In this document: one piece after another, positions 55,961 to 64,000 of the stretch | Layout: every line of letters starts with the position of its first letter | Numbering within the stretch: the first letter of the stretch is position 1 | Source: Apiospora phragmitis | Lineage: Eukaryota; Ascomycota; Sordariomycetes; Amphisphaeriales; Apiosporaceae | Direction of reading: 5' to 3' | NCBI GenBank assembly: GCA_038363925.1 | Contig: JAQQWL010000005.1 | Location: 1-64,000 of the forward strand | DNA: 64,000 nt | The notes under the pieces: model-generated | Seen by the model: the letters and a program-made list of their open reading frames with translations, nothing else | Database searches by the model: none | What the model was told of the DNA's origin: nothing | Made by a program: the position numbers and the translations under genes

Positions 55961-58139
55961 CTTAGGCGAACCTTAAGGTTAGGGCGGGGTTTGTTTTATT
56001 TATTGTTGCGGGAGAGGCCGATAGTTTGCGACAGGGCAATCAGTCACAACACAGCACCACTCAGAAGAGCTTCCAAGTTTCTGTGTTTTCACAATAATGC
56101 GTGGGTGGCTTGTGGTGTTGGAAGAGTATATATTTGGCTTGGAAATAAGGCAACTAGAGTGGCGAATTCGCGATGATAAACTGGAGGAGCCCAATACGTG
56201 TCACATAATGCCCAGATGCCTCGACTGCACAAGGCGTATTTCCTTAATTGTAGTGCTGGCTGTCAGCCATTCTTGCTGGCAATTCTAAGACAGCGAGTGT
56301 TGAGATCGTTAGTCTCGCATCGTAGCGCGTCGTCCGCGCCCGACTGAGCCCAGAATACCATTGTGGCGTGCCCTCGGAATGTATGCACCTTGTTGCGACC
56401 CTGCTCGAGGGCAGAGTGCCTTGAAGGGCCAAGCCTCCAACTCCGCGAAACACGAGACGTGAACCAATAGAGCACTGCTGGCGCCGTCAGCAGATGCGCG
56501 TCGTTCTACACAGCTGCGAACTTCCAAGGGGAGATCCACGCATTTGCGTACCTTGTCCCCCGGACACATACGGCATCCTTCCAGTAATGGAAGATTTGCC
56601 CTGGCAAGGGAAGAACTGAAGAAAATCTTAGTCTGTAAAGGATGCGGGTGTCCTAAATGTCCTTTCCGCGGGATGCCAAGGTCTAGCAAAATCAGTGGTA
56701 GTAACGAGCACCCAAATGCGAAGGTCTCGCCATCGCGCAAAGTCACAACCACCATCACAGACGTGTTTGAAGATATTTGCAACGGCGAGCTCTCAAAGCC
56801 CCTTTCTGGATCGTAGTAGTCTAGTTTGAGAATCAAGTGCCTATATAAGAATCTCATAGAGCAAACCCTAGGTTGTCCTTGAGCAATGTTATCCATCCAT
56901 CTATCTATCATCTCGTCTTTGAGAAACATCCCCAAAGCCCATTACGAAAGGTTGTGCCAAAATGCCAAAGAGCCAAGATACACACAAGAGTTCTTCCCGC
57001 AAGGACCAGAAGAGGTAAGTTTCATGCAGAAGTTCACATCGTGCTAGTGCTGATCGAGTACGAACCATTACAACAGCTCACTGCGAAAGGAGCGCTTGGA
57101 AGCGTGGCAGCAAGACCCCTCCCCGCCCATCAACCAGACACATCTTTTTGCCCAGCAACAAGACGCACACAAGAATGCCAAGAAAAGCAAGAAGTGAACG
57201 GCAATCAACATTACGAGCATTCGATCCACAATTTGGGGTTTGTGAGCAAGCAAGGGTGAGGACCAAAGTGCTAGAATCTGTACATAGCAATCAAGAGGCA
57301 CGTAAAACATAGAGACGGAGTTGTAATTACATAAATAAGATCGACGAGAAACATGCGCAAAAACCAATATCCTCTACCCTGTTAAGTTATCCTGAACTAC
57401 AACTGCATTCACTGAGCTCACGGCCATAAAGACTGTTTTACTTGCCGCAGAGTATTACCATGGTTCCTCGATGGACAGCGTAGGCCCGTCGTACGAGGAC
57501 CACCACATGACGTACATAACTGCGCCCCGCGGGGGTGGGCATTCAGATGCACGTTTGACCAATCCCTGGCCAATAGTGTGTCAATTAACCAGGATCCTAG
57601 CGTGGCGCATCCTGATAGGGGCACAGGTGCATGACTGAATGCCTTGCAATCTACACAACTGCGTAGAGTCTGCCTTGGATGTGTAGCCTAAGCCCAGAGA
57701 ATTCCATGTCGTGGGGGCTGAAATTCAGGACATGAATCCGGCCCCCAATATCCCAACAACGTGGTTCGGCGTCGAGATCTTAGCGCTAAGAACTTCTGTT
57801 GTCCGTCTCGACCGAAACCTTGAGTCAGGGTATACCGAGTTTTGCCTCCGTCCTCGAGCCTCAAGTGAATCACATCACTGAAGAGTCAAAGGCGATCAAT
57901 GAGATTAGAGCGTGAGATAGAAAACCATGACTGGTTCCTCTGGTCTGCTGAGGTACGGATACGCGCCCGACGGTACAAGGAAGGACGATGATTCACAGCG
58001 AGGGCATCGGCCAGGCGACAATAATATATCTGAGCGGCCTCTTTCTGCCCAGCAGCCTTCCTCTGAAACCTCCATCAAATTGTACGTTGTACCTCCAAAC
58101 TCTCCGCAGACAGGGTGGACATAGAATGTGTCCGCACTC
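55961..58139. other. Gene-poor interval between C2H2 genes
   Basis: 2.2 kb between the divergent 5' ends of two C2H2-module genes. A minus-strand open frame of 208 codons (56309-56935) and two minus-strand frames (57688-57873, 57905-58141) that might be joined by an intron show no domain. Nothing is supported well enough to call. Confidence 0.4.
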
Positions 58140-59631
58140 ATGTCACCATCCTCTGTAATAGCAATGCGGCCGAATCAGCCCAGTGGCGAGATCAATCAGC
58201 TAACAGAAGTGCTTGACAGGGAGTCAACAGGCACCCGATGCCAGTGTCCGCGTAGCCAGGTGCTATACGATGAGCAGCCTCGGCGGCTTATAGCTACGCC
58301 GTCGGCAGAACGAGAAGGTATGTGTTGACTAACTCTTACAAACAAGGGGATTTCACTTACAACTGATACTGGCCAAGGCCATATTCTGGACTATTCGTTT
58401 CCGGCAGCAGCAGCCGTTCCGGTCGCAGGCTCTCTGGACGCAGGATACACTGTCCATAGGGTTGGGGTTGACTCTGCTTCCCGTTGTCCAGCATTTTCGC
58501 GATCGTCGGATGCTCCGGTATACATTGCCATGAAAGCACTGGGGCCAGAGCTTTCCGAGGCGTACGAACAAGAGAGGGCGAACAGCAAGATGTATGAGCG
58601 AAATACTTTGGACTTGTGGGATTGGCAGCAGACGGATACTTTCAGTGGGAGAAAAGATCAAGTTCCGGCTTGGGCGATCACCAACGATTGGCCGTTCGAG
58701 TTCGAGGCGCCAATGACCGGGATCCCACCGCTGTCAGAGCCCTCCTGGACACCCGAGTCGTACTACGCTTCTCCTTCGACCGACTCATTGACCGGAGATT
58801 GCTCTGTCATGGGATCGTTTACTGATCTCAAGATGAAAAACAAGCGATCGCCAGGAGACTCAACTGTATACGACTCCGACTCCGACGCCGAGTGCCCTAC
58901 TAGTGTCAAGAGAGCGAAACACTCCTCCGGCGACAACGAAACGAAGCCCGAAGCTCCGACCTATGCATGCCCGTTCCTCAAGAAGCACCCTCATAAGCAC
59001 CGCGACTGTGCCCGATACGTGTTCAAGCGGGTCCGAGATGTCAAGCAACACCTCAATCGAAGCCATCGAACCCCGGACTTCTACTGTGCTCGTTGCTACA
59101 AGCTCTTTTCCAGCGCCAAAGACCGAGACGAACATAGCCGCGACGAACAGTGCCAAGTCCAGGCCAACCCCCGATTCGAGGGGATCTCGGAGGAGCAGAA
59201 AGACCTCCTGATGCAGAACAAGGGGCGCAAAAAGTCACATGAAGAGCAGTGGTTCCTGATGTGGGACATTCCTCTTCCCGGGGACTACCCGCCCCGGTAG
59301 CGTGTACCGATGCAATCCCCAGGAAGAAGCCGTGGTGCTCCTGCGCGACGTGTGGAATACGAGACACCGCGAATTCCTCGCCGATATCAAGCCTGGCATG
59401 GCTACCGTGGATGTCAGCATCCACTCCTTGATGGAGAAGATATTCAGCCGCCTCGAATGGGAGTCTCGGGTACCCAGTCAACCGGCACGAAAACCAAGTA
59501 AAGCTATGGCTAAGACAGCTACTGCCGCCCCGGACTACATGAAAATGGCCGACGGTGACGTACTGCCTTGGGAAGACCTCGTGGGCGAGACAAACCTGCA
59601 GTTGCCTTCCCCGCCATATCAGGAGAACTAG
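58140..59631 (+). CDS. Third C2H2-module protein, two exons
   Basis: Exon 1 is 58140-58317 (MSPSSVIAMRPNQPSGEINQ) and exon 2 starts at 58378; the intron (58318-58377, CTAAC at 58331) joins SAEREG to HILDYSFPAAAAVPVAG in frame. The module reads TYACPFLKKHPHKHRDC, DVKQHLNRSHRTPDFYCARC, YKLFSSAKDRDEHSRDEQC, then GISEEQKDLLMQNKG and HEEQWFLMWDIPLPGD, the same layout as in the HET-C2H2 and C2H2 genes to the left. One frame change at the C run 59292-59295 leads into SVYRCNPQEEAVVLLRDVWN and a helical tail (DVSIHSLMEKIFSRLEWE). The bipartite basic stretch near VKRAKHSS could be a nuclear signal. Function unknown. Confidence 0.75.
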
Positions 59632-60520
59632 TTTGAGATGATTGGAGGATTAGCAGGGACAGACGTTCGACCGAGATTATTTGCCCCTTGCGGCAAGAAC
59701 GCTGGGACGTTCATCGACGAAATCGACGGATTCGTCCAATGAAGATAGAGAATTTGCTAGTCACAGGGGCTACCTTGTTTTCAATTTTTTTGTATGTATC
59801 CTGTATTATCTCCTATCATCATCGGAATTTTCATTGGCACATTCCTTCGGCAACTGAAAAGGGGTAGAGAAAGGGCGGTGGGTAAGGGCGGTGAGTAAGG
59901 GGTTTCGATCAACTGGTAATACACTCGTTTGGAGTACTACAGTATGCATGGGTGAATGCTTGGTCTCGTGGCTCAACGACATCCACAATTCATTCCTTGA
60001 TATTTCTATAAAAGAAACTGATATCTTCCGAGATACGTTAGTTTACTAGGCTGTGACGTGGGTGAAAGCTAACTTGATGTGCGTATAAGCCATCTTACTT
60101 GGATCTGGAAACCAAGAAACTGGAACATTACAGCCGCCGAGGATAAAGTCAGTTCAATGTTGCATCCCAAATTGTTTCCATCCATGTCAAGTGTAGATAG
60201 TGACTCCTTGGGTTGGCATGGCCCAATGTAGACCAACGCCCTGGAGGAAGGAGCATTCAAGGCAGGACTGATTGCCCGATAACCGAGTAGCACCTTCCAT
60301 CTTTCAGCAAAGGCAGGCGCGTTTAGGCAACATCGGACCCTTCGACAAACTTGTCTTTCGCCCCGCCAAGTGACCAATTTTTGCTTTCTTCCACCAACAC
60401 ATTTTACAGGTGGTCCAATCTGCTCTACTTTCCTGCCCTGCGTCCACTTCTCCGTCCTGCACTCTCATTTTAGGACATCCACATCAGACCCCTGAGTCAC
60501 TCGTGCATCTTGATTCCATC
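59632..60520. other. Intergenic, no gene seen
   Basis: About 890 bp before the DUF7918 gene. Only short open frames. A pyrimidine-rich leader lies at 60410-60480, just before the ATG. Confidence 0.4.
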
Positions 60521-61738
60521 ATGGCCATTATCGAGGATGTTCCAGGCATTGAAATCGGCATTCTTGTTGCGGGTGCCCCAGCAGAAGAGTATCCCGACCC
60601 CGGCCCCGACGAGATGCCCAACAACTGCTTCCTCTCGTCTGTCTACATTGAGTGCCTCGACAATCAAGAGTTCGCTTTCAGCTACAAAGTCGACAAGACT
60701 TACGACTGGGGCTACAGAAACCACCAGTTGAAGCTGAAGTTCTACATTGGCGCGGACATGTGCTACCATGGCCGCATCGAGGAATCAAGGACACGGCCTG
60801 GACCCGTCAGTGGGAAAGTCCGAAACCAAGTTGAGTACAACGAGGCGACCAACAAATGGTACCGCCACAAATTTGTCTTCACCGCCGTCGAGAATGGTAT
60901 TGCAATCTTCTGATACTGTTCTCTGCTCTCCGTCTCCGCTAACCAAGTCGCTAGTTGACGATGCCAACAAGGAGAGAGTCGAGGAGGACAAGAAGATAGC
61001 AGCGCATCTTGATGTACTCAAAGTAGAGGTGTCGCGTGTTACAGTCACCCATACCTATGAGGAAAAAACACGGACATCCCAGAAGCCTGGTTCATCCAAC
61101 AGCTTGTCTGGTCGCGATATCCTCTCCAATCGCCGAGAAGGCCCTGAAGGGCAAGGAGATCTCCCACGGCGCTGGGTGAGTTCCATATCGTCTTCATATA
61201 TGATTAGACCTAATCAACCCAACACAGTCTCGACGAAGGAGAGCCCATCGAGAACAAGCCCTCCCACAGTAGTTCTGACCGACATACCTGGACCCATAGA
61301 TTCCCAGAGGACAACGGTCCAATTGCGGTCTATCTGTTTAAGTATCGGTCCAAGGGTAGGCTCTCAAGACGTCCAGTCCGGCTTTTATCTCTTATGCTAT
61401 TTCTAACCAATGCTTAGAGGAGCTCAAGAAGGAGCGCATCATCGCGCGAAGCCCATCACCTTCGCCCGTCCCAGTTGAGGATTCGGAAGAGGTAAGCTGC
61501 CCAATATGGAGAACGATCGGGCTTGGAATACTCGCTTACATCTGGATGATTCCACGGATAGGACACGAAGCCAGCTTTCAAACGGGAGCTCAGCGAAGCC
61601 TTCGATTTGGACGAGGCCTCGGTCAAGTCTAGGCGCAAACGGCCCAAGCGCGATGAAGACGACGAGGATCTGACAGTGGTGGATCTCACAGGATATGACT
61701 TCGGTGTGGATCATGAATTTGGACTGAATTATGATTGA
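60521..61738 (+). CDS. DUF7918-type fungal protein with a SUMO-interaction-like tail
   Basis: Exons are 60521-60896, 60955-61175, 61228-61355, 61418-61491 and 61562-61738. The start MAIIEDVPGIEIGILVAGAP matches the typical opening of DUF7918 proteins, a fungus-specific beta-rich domain (EFAFSYKVDKTYDWGYRNHQ; HKFVFTAVEN). The middle has KERVEEDKKIAAHLDVLKVE and ISHGAGLDEGEPIENKP, then PIAVYLFKYRSKEELKKERI. The C-terminus is a basic patch (SRRKRPKRD) followed by DEDDEDLTVVDLTGYD, whose VVDLT after acidic residues looks like a SUMO-interacting motif. A single-base change at about 61121-61131 is needed in exon 2. The molecular function of the family is not known; nuclear location is suggested by the basic patch. 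Confidence 0.78.
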
Positions 61739-62141
61739 GGAGTGTATCATGACTGTGGGGATTTTCTCGAAGGGTTACCGCGTATTCATGGTCGATGTCT
61801 TGATGACACGGAAGACATGTACTTGCTATGGCGCTATCCTGATGTAAGCAGAAGGGTCCTTGCTCTCGACCCCCTTATGTATGAGAAGAGTTCAATACGG
61901 AGCAATATGTATGTCAAGCGTGCTGCAGGTGTTTACTACGGCCAGTAGCATGGCCGCCAGTGGGGCTCATGCAACGTGATGCAGGTGTTCGGACATAGCA
62001 GCTGCACCGTGAATGACAATCGCCGACGGGACACCAAACTATAAATTCCCGACAGAACCCAGGCGAATACGTAGCCAGCGGCAGTGTTCCAAGACTTCTC
62101 GGTGATCCCCATTCGAATTCAGTTCCTTTATTCCACTCGCA
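61739..62141. other. Intergenic, SDR promoter region
   Basis: About 400 bp without a gene; 5' flank of the dehydrogenase gene. Confidence 0.4.
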
Positions 62142-63166
62142 ATGTCGTCATACCCGGCCCAGGCGCCCGAGAACGGTGAGTCAACCCCCCCCTTCCCCCT
62201 CCCTTTCGTGCGAGCCAACACCAGAATAGGCCACGAATAATAAGTCCCTGAGACAGCACTAATAGCGAATTCGTCCGTGACACAGGCGCGAACTTCACAT
62301 CGAAGATCCACACAGAGCCGTACCCCTACATCAGCCAGTCGCAGCACGCCGGCCACAACATCCTCATCACGGGCGGCGCGCGGGGCATCGGCCGCGCCAT
62401 GGCACTAGCCTTTGTGTGCGCCGGCGCCTCGGGCATCGCGGTGGCCGATATCTCGGAAGAGAGCTTCGGCAACCTGGCCAGCGATTTGTTGGGTGCGGCC
62501 AAGTTACACGGTCACGAGTACCCGCAGCTCATTCTGCACCAGCTGGACGTAACGGACGAGGCCAGCGTGCGGCGGTGTGCGACGCTGATTAGTGAGGAGT
62601 TCAAAGATGGCCTCGATATCCTCGTCAACAACGCGGGGTATATGACACCCGCGCGGCCCGTGCCGGAGTCGGACCCGGAGACTTGGTGGCGCACGTTCGA
62701 GGTCAACCTCAAGGGGCCTTACCTGATGAGCAAATACTTCGTGCCGCTCCTTCTGTCGTCATCGGCGACTTCCTCTCCCGCGGGAGGGCAGATGATCAAC
62801 ATCAACAGCGTCGCGGCGCACAACCTGCGGCCCCAGGCGAGCGCGTACGGGACCAGCAAGCTGGCGGCTCTGCGATTGACCGAGTTCCTGCTGGTCGAGG
62901 CCGGGGAACAGGGGTTGGTGTCGTATTCGGTGCACCCGGGCGCCGTGCTGACGAACCTGGCGAAGGACGGCATGCCGCCCGAGACGCTGGCGGGGCTCAC
63001 GGACAAGCCCGAGCTCGTGGCCGAGACGGTGGCGTGGCTGACGGGCGAGCGGCGGGGGTGGCTCGCGGGGCGCTACGTTAGTGCGACTTGGGACATGGAG
63101 GAGCTGATGGCGAGGAAGGGGGAGATTGTGGAGGGGGATAAGTTGAAGGTGCGGCTGGTGGTTTGA
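62142..63166 (+). CDS. Classical short-chain dehydrogenase/reductase
   Basis: Exon 1 is 62142-62175 (MSSYPAQAPEN) and exon 2 62286-63166; the intron joins in frame to GANFTSKIHTEPYPYISQSQ. The Rossmann motif TGGARGIG is followed by ADIS (an acid at the end of beta-2, favouring NAD over NADP), then NNAG, INSVAAH with the catalytic Ser, and YGTSK with the catalytic Tyr and Lys. The segment HPGAVLTNL is the usual PG motif. About 304 residues; the N-terminal 25-residue extension before the fold (HTEPYPYISQSQHAGHNILI) is seen in some fungal SDRs of uncertain substrate. No signal peptide. Frame intact. Substrate cannot be predicted. Confidence 0.88.
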
Positions 63167-63496
63167 GAGTGAGAGGAACAGCCAGCTACGCCCTGCTTTT
63201 AGGAAGGGCAATTCATGCGATCCATAGGCCACGATGGATGGTAGGATCAAGGATGGTACGGCAATGTGTGGTATCATGCAGTATCTATTCGCCCAAGTTA
63301 TTTCTGTCTAGACAATATGCGCCGTAAATGGGCACGAGATCTTTTTATCTCTTCTAAACCTCAAAGTCCACATGTCTATCCGTTTTCCTGTCTATCAAGC
63401 CCATAACCCAGAACGCCAGCACGTAAATGGTATCGATCGCACCTTGTCTATTCCTCCGAAGTCTTTCTTTCTCGTTTTATTCCCGGTATTCCGTGT
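63167..63496. other. Convergent intergenic region
   Basis: About 330 bp between the 3' ends of the SDR and phosphatase genes; no coding signal. Confidence 0.4.
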
Positions 63497-64000
63497 CTAT
63501 GCCTCCTTCTCAGCCTCCGCCAACCGCTCCTTGAGGAAGTTCTGCGAAAAGCGCAGACACTGCTCGTAGGCCGTCTGGAAGCCCTGACGGCCGCCGTAGT
63601 AAGGGTCCTGGACGACCTCGGCCTTGCCGCTGCCCGAGTACTCGCCGAAGAGCATGACCTTGGCTTTTTGCGAGGACGACTTCTTGACGTAGCCGCGCTG
63701 CAGGTCGGACAGGTTGGAGCGGTCCATGGCGAAGATATAGTCGAACTCGTCGAAGTCGGCGGCTCGTACTTTCCGCGCGGCGTGGGTGTAGTCGGTGATG
63801 CCGTGCTGGGCGAGGGTGGCCATGGTGCGGTCGTCGGGGTCGTCGCCGGCGTGGTAGGCGCCTAGAGGGGGGCATTGATTTCAGCTCGACTACCAGAAGT
63901 CTTTTGTCGGAGCAAGTGTCGCGTACCTGTCCCGCACGAGTCGACGGTGTCGATCAGGTCCTTGTACGGGGCTTCCTTGGTGAGGGAGCGAAAGACGCCC
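63497..64000 (-). CDS. Low-molecular-weight protein tyrosine phosphatase, partial
   Basis: The 5' part lies beyond the window end. The exon at 64000-63927 (VFRSLTKEAPYKDLIDTVDS) is joined through an intron (63926-63862) to 63861-63497. Family landmarks: DSCGTGAYHAGDDPDDRT (usually DSAGTG-x-W-H-x-G-x-x-x-D-x-R), ATLAQHGI, the loop FDYIFAMDRSNLSDLQ and the general-acid region EVVQDPYYGG with the DPYY motif. The CX5R active-site loop is outside the window, so catalytic competence cannot be judged. It dephosphorylates phosphotyrosine in the cytosol. The variant SCG in place of SAG, and Y for W before HAG, are mild departures. Confidence 0.88.

Noticed and set aside
56309..56935. 208-codon minus-strand frame
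   Set aside because: No domain or splice support, and composition like non-coding flank; left uncalled.
57688..58141. Two minus-strand frames that might join by an intron
   Set aside because: No convincing donor site and no recognisable domain.

Overview
The window looks like a chromosome segment of a filamentous ascomycete (Pezizomycotina). The basis is short GT-AG introns of about 55-110 nt with CTAAC/CTGAC-like branch sites, a Zn2Cys6 regulator, a HET-domain protein, a fungal NACHT protein, a LysM protein, and AT-rich blocks depleted of CpA/TpG but keeping CpG, which is the signature of repeat-induced point mutation (RIP). Genus cannot be fixed from the sequence alone.

Layout. 0-2.5 kb: a 5'-truncated MYND-finger gene remnant beside a short repeat, then a 2H phosphoesterase (2'-5' RNA ligase family) gene. 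3.4-8.4 kb: a large PNUTS/Ppn1-like gene with a PP1-docking RVxW motif and a C-terminal CCCH finger. 11.6-13.8 kb: SLY1, the Golgi SM protein. 15.3-19 kb: a tRNA-derived SINE-like element, a degraded small gene, a macro-domain gene and a four-exon BTB gene. 22.1-24.3 kb: a pogo/Fot1-type transposon ending about 27 bp before the ATG of a LysM gene that carries a premature stop. 25.7-26.5 kb: the decayed 3' end (ER-KR-ACP) of a highly reducing PKS. 26.8-30.6 kb: a RIP-degraded TIR transposon with a second pogo transposon nested inside it. 31.2-35.7 kb: an unknown GNAT-like gene and a broken NACHT gene. 37.3-38.4 kb: a membrane-anchored SGNH hydrolase. 38.9-41.4 kb: a second RIP block. 41.6-50.8 kb: an F-box-like gene with an internal duplication, a divergent Zn2Cys6 regulator and a full-size ABCB transporter. 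51.8-59.6 kb: three genes sharing one C2H2-plus-tail module, one of them fused to a HET domain. 60.5-64 kb: a DUF7918 protein with a SUMO-interaction-like tail, a short-chain dehydrogenase, and a low-molecular-weight tyrosine phosphatase that runs off the edge.

Two themes stand out. First, the HET-C2H2 fusion with two stand-alone C2H2 relatives looks like a local self/non-self recognition or regulatory family, and is my candidate for an undescribed system. Second, many genes, including the normally essential SLY1, need single-base frame corrections, often at homopolymers. At least part of this is probably assembly error, whereas the stops in the transposons, PKS, LysM and NACHT genes mostly fit C-to-T or G-to-A mutation.
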